Shown: positions 1-11,435 of the stretch, in pieces
Layout of the letters: every line of letters begins with the position of its first letter
Position numbering within the stretch: the first letter of the stretch is position 1
NCBI GenBank assembly: GCA_002077065.1
Contig: NAJO01000015.1
Span: 248,001-312,000 of the forward strand
Reading direction: 5' to 3'
Origin: Cryoendolithus antarcticus
Taxonomy: Eukaryota > Ascomycota > Dothideomycetes > Cladosporiales > Cladosporiaceae
DNA: 64,000 nucleotides
Notes under the pieces: model-generated
Databases searched by the model: none
What the model was told of the DNA's origin: nothing
The model's input: the letters and a program-made list of their open reading frames with translations, nothing else
Program-made: the position numbers and the translations under genes

Positions 1-3000
1 CATATCCTTTGGCAGCATGATCGCGACGGGCTTCGCCGTCAAAATTGAGCTGCGCCGTGCTTCATGTGGTGTCAGGCTTTCTCGAAGCAGCAATCATTCA
101 TCACTCGCACTGGAGAGCCAAGATATGGTCACGTGTAACACATGAGCATCGCATGACGAATCCCGCACAGTAACACATTCTCCCGAGCACATGGCCTGGC
201 CCGAATCCGCTCAAGTACAGTACCACGCATTACGGCGTATGCCGGTGAAGCCCTACAGCACAAGTACGTTTCCGGCTACCGATAAGGCACGCAAGCCACA
301 AGCTCACACGTTTCCTTCGCTGTTCGACGTTGAGATTGCGCTTCTCCAACGCTTGGTCTGGAGTCGGAGAAAATCGGCGGCTGCAACGCATGGCGACCAG
401 TTGAAAGTCTATTATTTTCCTGCAACAGGAAGGGGAAGCGTAAGTATAGCGGAGGCATGTGTAGGCGATCGTCGGCGTCTAGGTTTCGCGCCTTGATTAT
501 ATATCTGCGGCAGATTTCAGACTGCGAGAGCGAGACTGTTGCTGTGATATACGTCACGTGCTGTTGCGCAGACGAAATATTCGCAGCATCAGCCGTCTGA
601 CGTGCCAGCACGACAAACTTGAGAGCTGATTGCCTTTCCATACACCGAGATGCGAAAGCTGTCTGTTGCGCTATTGACTAGCTTCACATTGGTTCACCAT
701 CTCGCGTGACAGCTGGGATGCGGGGCTTGTGCAGTTTGAAGGTTCGAGATCTCACTGCCGTGTGATGAAACCTTCTTCCCACATGGTTGTCCTTGAGGTG
801 TGTTGGCCGGCGGGGGGATGTATCATGGGCAGGCAAATTCGCGATAGAGAAAGCTGCAACAGCCTCGGTCAGGGTCGTGCGATGCTGATCATGCCATGTT
901 CGTCCTCTGATCGTCACCGCCAAATGTCAAGATAGATGGGTACATAGTCGACAACAAGCCGCATACAAGCCAAAACGGCATCACGAAATGATCTATTAAG
1001 CCGCATGCGGCAGCGAGGATAAGAGCTTGATCAATCTAGTCTTCGGCGTCGCCGAACATGATCTCATTCAGGCACAGCAAAGGGACCGGGTCCTTGTCCT
1101 GCAGAGTTCATCACGCCGCCAGATCTGGCCGACCAGGCACAGATGCGCATAGCTTCGCTTGGGGCGTTCTGGAGGCGTAGGGAGGAGGAATAAGCATGAT
1201 GATAGATGAGATCGTGACTCGTGCGCCCGAGGCAGTGGGAAGGCGTCCACGCTGGCGGAAAAGGCGTTCAAGGGTCGGTAAGATGGTCCGTGAGCCTCGA
1301 GAACGCACAAAGCTTGATTTAGCATCGTGCAGCCCGGTCCGAGTCTGGAGCACGAGGTACTCTCGCTTATCTGCGATGGCTATTGGCTGGCGTTTGATGG
1401 GATCCAACACTGGTAAGCCTCGGAGGGAAGCCTTGTGTTCGCATTTGCCCGTCACTGCGCACCAAAATACAAAGGGACGTGATCGATGCGTGATAGCTTC
1501 GATCCGGTCACTTGGTGGTCGTCCTGCCGCTCATTTGCGCGGTGATCTGCGAGTATGGCGTCCTTTGATGCTGTGGCGTCGCCATGAAGGGACAGTGCTT
1601 TGACACGTCCCAGCGAAGGTCACTCCCGCGTCCACAAAGAGCGCCATCCGTGCGATCCCCCACCTCTTCCAGGCGCGTGGTGCTTAGCTCACGGATGCAG
1701 CTTTGATCTCTCCCCTAACGCTAGGCTAGTCTGGGGTAAGGCAACAAGTGACCATTGCCTTTTTCACATCGTTGATCTAGGCCGCACTCTGCCCGTCAGC
1801 AGTCGCCGTGACATGCTACATGTGGCAGGTTGATGGTATCGTGGGTGATGCGTAGCCCCCTGATGGATGGTAAGTTCAGGTCGCGCAACGTGTAGAACAC
1901 CAGCAGTACGACGGGAAAGTCCACGACTGCAACGTTTGGCTGGCTCGCACGTGGCAGACTTGTGGCGCGCTGCACTGTCAAACTCTCAACGCACATCCTT
2001 GTCCGTGACTGCAAGAATCTGCAGATCCGGTACGCGACCGAGCCTTTCCCAGAGGCAGATTGGACTGATCACCTTGTCGCTGCCAAACGCAATATGGTGC
2101 ATCTGATCGTGGTCCAGACGTCTTGGCAGGATGCCCATCATCGATGCATCAGGCGATGCGAATGTGTCCGCAGATTGAACTTTCGAAGATGCTGTGTCGT
2201 ATAGCGCAAGCGATCAGGGCGTAGATGAGGCCGTTCAAGGGTGGTGAATTCGCATGATGACTATCCCGAAACAACGCAATCTACCATACGGCACGGTCGG
2301 TCCCTGATAAAGACTGGGCCACCCGACGCAGCCACATGGATCGACGGGAGCCCGGGCCTTTGAGTATGGACCCGCACTCTTTTCTCCGACACGAGAAGAA
2401 TATATACTTTGGACTCAACGGCGCAGACCACCGAAGACATCATGAAACACTAGAGCGCTACCGCTGTACCGTCCGCGAATTGAGCATGCCGAGACACATT
2501 GGTAACGCATTGAGGTTGAAAACGACGATCGCAACAATCACCAGGCAAACCCGAGTTCTTGGTCTGTCAAATCCAAATATGTCATTGCCAGGGTGCGGCG
2601 CATGCCAGCTCGAGGGGAGACACCCGCCAATAGCAGGCGACAGCCTCACCAAGGGTACGGACATGGTGTCTCGCATGCGGGGAGTGCAGCTGGGCAACAG
2701 GCGAGAGCATGTTCGAAATGAGAGATCCCCGCTGATGGACTCATGGGTTGGAAATGGCGACCATAATTGCTTTCTTTGTATGAACTATGCACATGTGTGT
2801 CAATCAAGCCAGTCATGCTAAAGGCGCATGCGGCCTGGCGGTAGGGGCGTCGACAGCGCCAGATTGTTGACCAGGAAAGCCTTGCGCATAGAGACGAGTA
2901 GAGTGCTGCTCGTTCGGCCCAGGGTTGGGAATAGCTTGCAAAATAGAGTCCGTCTCCAGCTGCTCTCTGGAACGCCATCGAGCTGAAGCGAGCGACGCAG

Positions 3001-3150
3001 TTGTAGGTAGCGACGGTACCGGCGCTTGTCGTTATCACGTTTCTCGCTTGTTTCGACAGATCTGGCGTGAGCGCGGTCCTTCATTGAATCGTTCCCGTGT
3101 CCCATTTCGCGCTACCCTGGTAGGCTCGATCCTAACGCTGAGACTCCCTA
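1..3150. other. Region without a recognisable gene
   Basis: Open frames here are short, overlap on both strands and show no domain, signal peptide or plausible splice pattern. The last few hundred bases probably hold the promoter and 5' exon(s) of the zinc-finger gene that is open from 3151. I see no tRNA, repeat array or transposon remnant. Confidence 0.6.
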
Positions 3151-4496
3151 GTGGTCAGGTCGCGCGCTAGTCTTTTGCTTTGTCGACCAAACACCTCGAA
3201 CCTTCCCGACTTCCACCTACCTCCTCCACCACTCTCGAGCCTCCATACCAAGTTCTCAGCACCGCTGTACACGAATGTGCAGACAACACAACCGACACCT
3301 GCTTCGACACTCACAAGCGTGGGCAACCTCCTGACGCCTCCAAGCAACGGATCAGCGGATGGCATAAGTCCATCTGCTGGAACTCATAACCAACCAATGC
3401 AGACTCATTCGTTCACTCCAAGCACTACAACGTGGAGTGCGCCACCCTTGACCACATTTGGCACCGCAGCCGGATACGGGTATCAGCCAGCTGCTTCGAC
3501 GTACTCGCGAAGCAGCAACATCTTCTCGCCGTCCCTCAACACGATGGTCCGCGCCAACACATCACCCAACACAAGCGAAAGCTTACCACCACCACCCTAT
3601 GAGCTTCCGCACCACTACAACAGCTCAATGTCTATGTCTGCCCCGAACTTGCCCGCGATGCTTCCAATGCAACAATAGCAGCAGCAGCAACAGCAACAGC
3701 AACAACATCATCACATGATGTCGAACGGCAATATGAGCGCATCTGCTCCTCAGTCTGCTGTCACCCAGCCATCCCCCGTACACCCTCAAGATGCATTCGC
3801 ACGACCACCACCTACGCCTACCTATTACCATGGATCACAGCAGTCGGCAACACCTCAGCAGTCGACCTTCCCTTATTCCAGTGGACCGTCTCCAGTGCTG
3901 CAAAGCCCATTGAGTTCGAACGGACCCATGCCCAGGGTATCACCAGTAAATGCGTCGATGCCGTCAATGCAATCACAATCGCCCGCATATGCAACATCGA
4001 GATCATACCCACCACCATACCAGTCGATGGGACCAGTATTGACGAACGTCGGGAACCCTCATGGTCAACTTGCGCTCGTCAATGGCATGCCAAACAATGC
4101 ATACAACAGTGGACACGCAGCCATGCAACAAATGTATCATCATGCCGCACCAATGTCGCAGCAGAACGATCGACCGTTCAGATGCGATCAATGCCCACAG
4201 AGCTTCAATCGCAATCACGACCTGAAGCGGCATAAGCGGATACACTTGGCTGTCAAGCCGTTCCCCTGCGGCCATTGCGACAAGAGCTTTTCGAGAAAAG
4301 ACGCATTGAAGGTGAGCTTGCACAAAATTGTACCTCTTTTGCGCATCATTACTGACATCCATCGCAGCGTCACGTCCTCGTCAAAGGTTGCGGCAAAGCC
4401 TCGGCCACCGCTGAGATCAAAGAACTCGACGGCTCAGATTCTCCCGAGCCCAAGAGCGAGAAGAGCATCAGCCCTGTCATGATGGCTTCGTCATGA
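3151..4496 (+). CDS. C2H2 zinc-finger transcription factor, with an in-frame TAG in its polyQ tract
   Basis: Probable DNA-binding nuclear regulator. Two tandem zinc fingers lie near the C-terminus. Finger 1 (about 4190-4253) is a classical C-x2-C...H-x3-H; finger 2 (about 4264-4395) ends H-x5-C. A 56 nt intron (4312-4367, donor GTGAGC, branch ACTGAC, acceptor CAG) splits finger 2 just after its Asp-Ala-Leu-Lys; exon 2 is 4368-4496. The N-terminal part is rich in Ser, Pro, Thr and Gln, typical of an activation or repression domain. The frame is open from 3151 but has no ATG at that end, so an upstream exon is likely and the start is unresolved. TAG at 3676-3678 interrupts the frame exactly in the glutamine run, and the same frame resumes at once. 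In-frame ATGs at 3715 and 3718 could start a shorter protein that keeps both fingers. The fingers resemble filamentous-fungal regulators of the Neurospora CSP-1 kind; that family assignment is weak. Confidence 0.75.
3679..3711 (+). repeat. CAG/CAA glutamine tract followed by three histidine codons
   Basis: Nine glutamine codons (mixed CAG and CAA) followed by CAT CAT CAC. It lies directly after the in-frame TAG, and two more CAA codons precede that TAG, so the stop sits where another glutamine codon would be expected. Confidence 0.9.
4312..4367 (+). other. Intron in the zinc-finger gene
   Basis: A 56 nt intron with GTGAGC donor, ACTGAC branch-like sequence and CAG acceptor. Removing it joins Lys to Arg-His and completes the second zinc finger. 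Confidence 0.85.
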
Positions 4497-5067
4497 GCTC
4501 ACCTCTCCCGCAGTATCTGCGATTGCTTATTTGCTTATATGTTCATGATACCATACCCTTTCTTCGCGGCATGTCTTACTAGAGTCGGAGGTTGCGCTGG
4601 GATGCGCGGAAATGGATACGCCTGATTATGAACGACGGAACGCGATTTGGACTTTGATTGCCAAAGACTGCCTGAGGTTGCGGTCGGTTTTGCAAGATAC
4701 CATGGTAATGGGAGGATTGACCGGGTAGGGCGCACGTGGCTTGCAGAGTGGCGTTGCCCCAGGTCCGCTGCCATGGTTGTGGGAAGATGTGGAGCTGCAG
4801 GGGTAGAGAGTCCATCGACAGAAGTGTAAATGCTTCAGTGCATCTGCAGCAGTGCACACCGTGCCTTGTACCATCGCGATGGCCGTCTTGCACTCCCTTG
4901 ACGGTATCGCTATCGTAGTCGCTGTCTACGTGACCATGATGTCGTCGCTGGTTATCGCGCACCGTATCGATTTGGTCTGCAAGGCAAGTCGAGACGAAGC
5001 CACGCGAGCAGGGTTAGCTTGGCGAGTCTGTCTCGACGCGCTCTGGATTTCTTCTCTTCTACTTCGG

Positions 5068-5089
5068 CTTCTTCTTCTTCTTCTTCTTC
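5068..5089. repeat. (CTT)n microsatellite
   Basis: Seven or so consecutive CTT units. On the minus strand they read as a glutamate run inside a short frame with no other protein-like character, so I treat this as a simple repeat and not as coding sequence. Confidence 0.8.
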
Positions 5090-6073
5090 GTCTGCGTCCA
5101 TCATCAAATAGTCCTGTGGCAACCTCGGCTGAAGCTCTGTCTGTGCATTGTTACCTGCGGAACGGATCACCTCGCCACGATGACTCGCGATCTAGTCGCC
5201 ACGATGCGACTTGGTCTCGCTGATCAAGTGGTCCACAACGGCAGCGTTTGTTGCATGATGGAGGAACAATGCTGGACTCTGTGGTGACAGGGTCCAGGTC
5301 ATGGCGATGTTGACGATCAGGTCCAGAGAGGAGCCAGTGTGCGCTTGCCCTTTTGGTGGTGCATCAGGTAAAGATGTTGCCAGCTCAGGCACATGTATCT
5401 TCTTCTGCGTTCGCCATTGGCTATTGTGTACTGGTGCAATTTGAAGCACACGTCTTTTCATCTCGAACATGTTGGAGCCAGGAGTGACTATGGTGATGGT
5501 CGTCTCATATCTTCATCTTCTTGGCAATCCAACATTCCTCAGCAGTTCTCCCGCATAACAAGAGCAAGACACAACAGTCCAGTCACTGGGGCAGCCCATT
5601 CCTCCACTGTGGACTCTGCATTGGCGCACTGCCGTCAATGAGATTGCGATAGAGGTGCGGTCAGTCGGGGTGCATCCGCGAAGGCAAGTAGAGGGTGCTC
5701 CTTCCTCGGTGCTCCTTCCTCTGGACACACCCGCTGGCCAAGTCTCGATCCCGCGTGTTGTTATTGCTTCCAATCTCTTCACCTGCAACTTCCATCTCAC
5801 ATTGTCGCAGAGTATACTTGCTAACAGGACAGTCTTGGTTGTATCGACTTCGAAGAGATCATCAAACATTGCCCCCTGGTCACGCCGTCGTGCGAACCAT
5901 CCACTCATTCTGCTGTCAGCTGCATCGACTTTGGCCTTGTGGGCTCACCGCCCATTGCTGCCCATCTGGCAGGTTACACGTCTACCTCAGGATACTTTAC
6001 GATATTCCGCCTTGGCTACACGAGAGCGATAAGTTCTACAACGCAGACTTCGGTGGCGGACATCACAGTCGGC

Positions 6074-6080
6074 TATAAAA
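6074..6080 (+). promoter_or_regulatory. TATA-like box upstream of the kinase gene
   Basis: TATAAAA lies 78 nt upstream of the kinase ATG. The position is plausible for a core promoter with a short leader, but no transcript start can be seen. Confidence 0.35.
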
Positions 6081-6157
6081 GTTCACGTTCGACGCACGCG
6101 ACCATCACGCGACATTGTTCCGCCGCATGCAAATACACGATATAGCTCATTGATAAT

Positions 6158-9100
6158 ATGGCGGAGAGATACCGGGCAGTCCATGCCACTGGGAGAAGAC
6201 AACCTCTAAGCGACATTGGCAACAGAGCAAACACGCCACCCGTCAGCCGCGCTACGCCAAAGAACGGAAAGACAAGTGCAGAGCCTTCCAGCGGTCTCCC
6301 TCACAACGAGTCTCTTGTCCCCAACGGCAGTCTCACTGTGCGCCAGAGCCATCTCAGCTCACCTGGGCACAAGCGCATTGCCGACATGGCCAATGCCGTC
6401 GATCGTGACAACAAGCGCAACTCGGCCATATCGACGACGTCCACCAATGCGTCTGGTCAGAAGCGCAAGACTCACATCGGTGATTGGCAATTGGGGAAGA
6501 CAATTGGGAAGGGAGGATGCTCGCGTGTACGTGCGGTACGGCATCGCTATACCCGCCAGTATGGTGCCGTAAAAATCATCGCCCGGGCCACCGCCGAGAG
6601 CACTCGTGCGCAGAGTCTGGCGAACCTCATTGAGACCTCCAAAAGCAGCGCATCACTCAACGGCAGCGGCTTCAGACCCATACCATACGGGCTCGAGCGG
6701 GAGATTGCTGTGATGAAGCTGCTCGAGCATGAGAACATCGTTCGCCTTTTCGACGTCTGGGAGAATCGAAACGAGCTGTACCTCATGATGGAGTACATTG
6801 ATGGTGGCGAGCTCTTTCACTATGTCGAGCAAAGACGAGGACTGCCAGAGGATGAAGCAATTATCATCTTTCGCCAGATCGTCTCCGCACTGCTCTACTG
6901 TCATCGGCTGCACATTTGCCATCGTGACCTCAAGCCCGAGAATATCTTGCTGAATCATGCGAGCCTGACTGTCAAGCTGATTGACTTTGGCATGGCTGCA
7001 CTACAGCCGGAAGGTCGACAGCTCAGCACACCTTGTGGCAGCCCTCACTACGCCGCCCCGGAAGTCGTAAGCGCGAGACCTTACGATGGCAAGCAGGCAG
7101 ATGTGTGGAGCTGCGGTGTCATCCTCTATGTCATGCTGACAGGGACAACGCCATACAACTACTCGCAGGACGGAGACATCCGCGTCCTGTTCCGCGACAT
7201 CGCACGAGCGAAATACTACATGCCGCCAGACCTCAGCATGGAAGCAAAGGATCTCATTCGTCGCGTCTTTGTGGCAGATCCCGCCAGACGCATCACAATG
7301 GATGGCGTATGGGAGCATCCACTGATTCACAAGTTCGATAGAGAGTTCGGACTTGATGGACCTGACGGCAGCAAAGAGGCTGCGATCGGACCAGTCCCCA
7401 AGCTGGAGGATTGGACCATAAAGCGAGCACAAGATGTCGATCGCGATATCTTGCGTAATATGCGGACACTTTGGCACAGTGAGCCGGAGCAGAGCTTGAT
7501 CAAGAAGCTACTCAACAAGGACATTAACCAAGAGAAGCTTTTCTACGCAGCGCTGACGAAGCACCGCGACGAGCATCTGGAGAACTACATTGGCGATCCC
7601 GAAGGCATGGGCTATTCTACAAGCGACTATCATCACAGTCATGCGCCAATCAATTCTGACGCACCGCCCTTGCCGGTCAGTCTGCAGAAGCGATCGCAAT
7701 CCCAGTACTCCATCATGAACGACGAGCATCTTAAGCAGAGCCACAGTTTCGTTGAGCCTCCGCCCTCGGTCAGCAGCTACGACCCGTACAGGGCGTCGCG
7801 AGATCCAATTCTCGACCGTGGAGATTACGTCAATGTCATCGTTCATCGTAATGGTAGTGCGAGTACTCGCAAAGTCAGTGTCGGACGCAGCTCGCGGCAT
7901 GCCAACTCGCTGCGTGTAGAGATGCTGAAATCTGGCCCACGACACCATTCGGCGAATTCAAGCTCGAGTCTGGCACGCTCGGTCGTGAGCAGACACTCTA
8001 TGCGCTGTGCATCGGTATCTAGGCACTCATTCACCAGCTCAGTATGGCCTAGCAGCCCGCCTGTAATTGCCAGCATGAAGCCATCTGAGATACACAAGCG
8101 GAATGTTAGCTTCGGTCACATCAGGCGCACTTCGACGACCAGTGCTCTGACATCACAGGGTACTCCGGCCACTCCTCAGATGCCTGAATCGATGAGGGAT
8201 CTTCGACATGGCAAGCATGGTCGATCTCTGCAAGTGCCTACCGTTAGTCCAACGTCGAAAGGCGAGCAGGTCATTCGCTCACGCAAGGCGAAAGCTGTGC
8301 TGTGCGAAACGCCACGCATCAAGGCCCGCAACCCCACCGAGACGCCTAGCCACCACATGCGCAGCGAGATCCGAAAGCACAGTGTGGAGCTCGAAAAGGC
8401 TTGTCAAGAGGCCTTCTTCCGCGACTCAGTGGGCTCAGGGCTGACTGGACGCACTTCGCCTACCAGTAAGGGCAGTCCATACCAGACGCCGCCTTCCTCT
8501 GTATCGCGCAAGTCGCCAGTCATGGACCGCCTACTCCCAAAGCCAGCCGTCCGTCCGCTTCCAGAGTTGCCGAAGGACACGCCCAACACGTACCTGCACC
8601 GCACTCTCGAAGAGGCTCGCGACAAGCTAGCTGCATACAAGGCTGGTGGCGATAGCAGCACCGCCAAGTTCGACGAGGTGATGAGGATGCTGGACGACAT
8701 CGGCACTGCGACCCCGGAGAAGCGCACGACCTCTGCACCGGAGCCACACTTACCAGATCACGTCGGTGGCTTTCTGCCAATGATCACTGAAGAGAGCGAT
8801 GCACGCAGCAGTCGTGAAGGACTGGGCAACTGGCGGTCTGTCACCTCGCCCACAATCCCCGAGAGACGGCACGACATACATGCCGAGGACAGAACGGTGC
8901 GCATCGTACAGCCTTCTTCACCTGGTACTGTGGCGCCACTAAACGTGCGCAAGCGCAGCACTGGCAGTGAAGCCAGCGACGACTCCAAGCCCGGATTGCA
9001 GCCACGAGGCTTGCGCCAGCCGCTAGAGAGAATGCGCAGTCATAATCAAGAGCCAGCTTTGGAGCCGATTGACGAGGACTCCGTGCTGCCAACGCAGCCG

Positions 9101-9967
9101 ACCTTGCGCAAGAAGAGGTCATGGTTCGGTCTGGCTCGATGGACTCCGGAGCCAGATGCCACACTCGTGCGTCCTGTCACCCCATCTGGCGTTCTTGACG
9201 AGGAGACTTCGGGCATGAGGAGATCTTCGAACTTGCTTGAAAAGCTGCAAAAGTCTGAGAAGATGCTGCCTAAGGAGCCACCGCACTCGGCTCTCAGCAG
9301 CGAGTTTCCGATACGCAAGAAGAGGTTCGGAGGAGGTAAGAAGGGGTTTACGAAGTGGCTGGGGCGAAAAGGCATTAGTGGTGGTGCTGAGGAAGGCGAT
9401 ACTACAGGTCAGTACTCTCCACAGACCGCTCTTATAGATCCCCTACTAACAGAAGTACGATCAGTCTCGACCACGCTCGGTAACAACTCCCTCGATTCGC
9501 TCTTCTCGACTACCTCCCCTTCGCCATCCATCGCGGGACCAACTACCTCTGGTCCAGAGCGCTCCTGGTTCGCCCGCTTCCTCAACATAAAGCCCGCCTC
9601 CGATCTCCTCTGCTTCTCTATTCCCCGCGGTCGCGCCCGTCAAGAGCTCGTACTGCTACTCAAGGAGTGGCAGCGCCATGGCATCCGCGACTTGCAATAT
9701 TCACGCGAGCAAAACACCATGTCGGCTCGCGTCGATCGCAATAACGCGCTCGACATCAAGGCGGTGACGTTTAGGATCGAGATCTTTGTGGTGCTGGAGC
9801 ACGGACGCAAGGTAGGTCTTTCGATTGCGAGATTCGTGCAGGCGAAGGGAGCGGCGAGCGGCTTTCGCAAGGTTCTGGAGGTCATAGATGGGGTCATGAG
9901 GGGGAGAGGGTGGTTGGTGGAGGATCGCGAGAAGTGGAAGGCGCTTTGCGAGGTTGTCGGAGTGTGA
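6158..9967 (+). CDS. gin4: Gin4/Hsl1/Nim1-family serine/threonine protein kinase
   Basis: A kinase of the family that couples septin or bud-neck organisation to Wee1 and mitotic entry. One frame of 1269 codons. The kinase domain spans roughly residues 109-390: glycine-rich loop near 116-121, ATP-binding Lys139 in V-K-I-I, catalytic HRD at 255-257, DFG at 276-278 and APE at 300-302, so it looks active. A long Ser/Thr/Pro-rich, basic, presumably disordered middle follows. The last about 130 residues form a compact block resembling the KA1-like membrane-binding domain of this family. ATG at 6158 is the first in frame and gives a sensible disordered N-terminus. Nucleotides 9408-9464 look like an intron of 57 nt that happens to be in frame and free of stops; if spliced, the protein is 1250 residues. 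Assignment to Gin4 as against Hsl1 or Kcc4 is not certain. Confidence 0.88.
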   Translation: MAERYRAVHATGRRQPLSDIGNRANTPPVSRATPKNGKTSAEPSSGLPHNESLVPNGSLTVRQSHLSSPGHKRIADMANAVDRDNKRNSAISTTSTNASGQKRKTHIGDWQLGKTIGKGGCSRVRAVRHRYTRQYGAVKIIARATAESTRAQSLANLIETSKSSASLNGSGFRPIPYGLEREIAVMKLLEHENIVRLFDVWENRNELYLMMEYIDGGELFHYVEQRRGLPEDEAIIIFRQIVSALLYCHRLHICHRDLKPENILLNHASLTVKLIDFGMAALQPEGRQLSTPCGSPHYAAPEVVSARPYDGKQADVWSCGVILYVMLTGTTPYNYSQDGDIRVLFRDIARAKYYMPPDLSMEAKDLIRRVFVADPARRITMDGVWEHPLIHKFDREFGLDGPDGSKEAAIGPVPKLEDWTIKRAQDVDRDILRNMRTLWHSEPEQSLIKKLLNKDINQEKLFYAALTKHRDEHLENYIGDPEGMGYSTSDYHHSHAPINSDAPPLPVSLQKRSQSQYSIMNDEHLKQSHSFVEPPPSVSSYDPYRASRDPILDRGDYVNVIVHRNGSASTRKVSVGRSSRHANSLRVEMLKSGPRHHSANSSSSLARSVVSRHSMRCASVSRHSFTSSVWPSSPPVIASMKPSEIHKRNVSFGHIRRTSTTSALTSQGTPATPQMPESMRDLRHGKHGRSLQVPTVSPTSKGEQVIRSRKAKAVLCETPRIKARNPTETPSHHMRSEIRKHSVELEKACQEAFFRDSVGSGLTGRTSPTSKGSPYQTPPSSVSRKSPVMDRLLPKPAVRPLPELPKDTPNTYLHRTLEEARDKLAAYKAGGDSSTAKFDEVMRMLDDIGTATPEKRTTSAPEPHLPDHVGGFLPMITEESDARSSREGLGNWRSVTSPTIPERRHDIHAEDRTVRIVQPSSPGTVAPLNVRKRSTGSEASDDSKPGLQPRGLRQPLERMRSHNQEPALEPIDEDSVLPTQPTLRKKRSWFGLARWTPEPDATLVRPVTPSGVLDEETSGMRRSSNLLEKLQKSEKMLPKEPPHSALSSEFPIRKKRFGGGKKGFTKWLGRKGISGGAEEGDTTGQYSPQTALIDPLLTEVRSVSTTLGNNSLDSLFSTTSPSPSIAGPTTSGPERSWFARFLNIKPASDLLCFSIPRGRARQELVLLLKEWQRHGIRDLQYSREQNTMSARVDRNNALDIKAVTFRIEIFVVLEHGRKVGLSIARFVQAKGAASGFRKVLEVIDGVMRGRGWLVEDREKWKALCEVVGV

Positions 9968-10617
9968 GAGATACGAAAAGGGTGGACTTGTGGCCAGTAC
10001 GAAGAGCAAGGCGTACGGTGGACACCGCTTAGCGGTCGACTGGGGCATGATGACAGTGTTGAGTCATTCGAGTTGGATGCAGGCTGCGCCTTACTGTGGG
10101 AGTATCGATTCTCTGCATCGCAGTCTTGTTGGACGGCCTCGAACATACACGGCGCACTGCTTGTGTTGGAGCCTCGTTGGCTGACGAGTGCTTTTGATCG
10201 CTTAGACACCTGAAGACATTGGAGTCGGAGCTTTGGATGGTGATGTATGTTGTACTTCAAGAGTAGAAAGGTAGCAGCAGTAATGGTCGCACACAACATA
10301 TGTCCTTGCAATACCTCCGCTCTAGCTATTCAGGCCGTAGGTGCTAGTTGTCGTTTGACTTGATTCGTCATTGACTGCTCAACCTCACCTCGATTACTAA
10401 AACTTGCATTGATCTCGAACCTACATCCCCTATTGGCAAGAGGCTCGCATCCATCATGGCCGTACACCCTAACTCCGAACGAGATGACGTAAGGCTCTGG
10501 ATCCAACATCATCACCACTGTTGATGCACAGAGTGATTGGCAAAGTATAAGTAAGGTAGAGCTTCCTATCGCCAAATCACTGGTTTCGACAACTCAAAGC
10601 AAGTGATCAATCTAAAC
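9968..10617. other. Intergenic, 3' region of the kinase and promoter of the dehydrogenase
   Basis: No coding signal beyond random short frames. Nothing else is recognised. Confidence 0.6.
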
Positions 10618-11391
10618 ATGTCCAGAATTCTGATCACTGGCAGTTCCGATGGCCTTGGCCAAGCCGCAGCCAAAATCCTCTCTGAGCAAGGCCACTCCGT
10701 CTTCCTCCATGCCCGGAACTCCAATCGCGCCAAAGAAGCCCAAGCAGCAGTCCCAAAAGCCAAAGGAGTCCTGATCGGCGACCTGTCCACGATCGCAGAC
10801 GTCAAGAAACTTGCAGCCGAGGCCAACAAAGCTGGACCATTCGATGCTGTGGTCCATAATGCTGCTCTGGGACTCTCAACGAACGGCGAGAAGACGAGCG
10901 ATGGGCTTGCGCAGATCTTTGCTGTCAACTCGCTGGCGCCGTATGTGCTTACTGCTTTGATGGAGAAGCCGAAGCGGTTGCTGTATGTCAGCTCGGGACT
11001 GCATATGAGTGGCGATGCTAGTCTCGAGGACGTCACTTGGAGTACTGGGAGACGATTCACTGGTGGGCAAGCTTACAACGACACGAAGCTGCATAATGTA
11101 CTGTTGGCTAATGCTGTCGCCGCGAGGTGGAAGGACGTGCAGAGCTGTAGTCTGGATCCGGGTTGGGTAAAGACGAAGCTTGGAGGTTCTGGAGCGCCGG
11201 GGAGCACGTCGGCGCCGTCGAAGATGATTGCTGACTTCGCGGCTGGCAAGTCTGTGGCGGGTGACAAGTCGGGTGTCTATCTGAACCCTGGCGGTGTCAA
11301 CAAGCCGCTCGCTGCTGGTACTGATGTTGGGAAGCAGGATCGGCTGCTGCAGATATACAAGGAGGTCTCTGGCTTGGATCTACCTCAATAG
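10618..11391 (+). CDS. Short-chain dehydrogenase/reductase (SDR)
   Basis: NAD(P)-dependent oxidoreductase of the classical SDR fold, 257 residues and intronless. The cofactor motif T-G-S-S-D-G-L-G sits at residues 7-14, an N-A-A segment follows the fourth strand, and the catalytic Y-x-x-x-K is Tyr153/Lys157 with a preceding V-S-S. I start at the ATG at 10618, which has adenines before it; the frame is open slightly further upstream but without another ATG. The substrate cannot be told from sequence. Its stop lies only 44 bp from the stop of the convergent F-box-like gene, so the two transcripts probably overlap at their 3' ends. Confidence 0.85.
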   Translation: MSRILITGSSDGLGQAAAKILSEQGHSVFLHARNSNRAKEAQAAVPKAKGVLIGDLSTIADVKKLAAEANKAGPFDAVVHNAALGLSTNGEKTSDGLAQIFAVNSLAPYVLTALMEKPKRLLYVSSGLHMSGDASLEDVTWSTGRRFTGGQAYNDTKLHNVLLANAVAARWKDVQSCSLDPGWVKTKLGGSGAPGSTSAPSKMIADFAAGKSVAGDKSGVYLNPGGVNKPLAAGTDVGKQDRLLQIYKEVSGLDLPQ

Positions 11392-11435
11392 AAACTTCAG
11401 TATACAACAAGCAGCCACCACGTCCCTCAGCTCTC

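Larger units (their letters stand above)
4497..6157. other. Intergenic region, promoter and leader of the kinase gene
   Basis: No credible coding unit; small frames on both strands overlap and lack domains. It contains a CTT trinucleotide run (5068-5089) and a TATA-like box just upstream of the kinase start. Confidence 0.55.

Noticed and set aside
5150..5175. Short stretch resembling the 3' end of 18S rRNA (CCTGCGGAA and GGATCA blocks)
   Set aside because: Only about 16 bases agree, with an inserted base, and there is no further rRNA similarity on either side; chance is the likely explanation.
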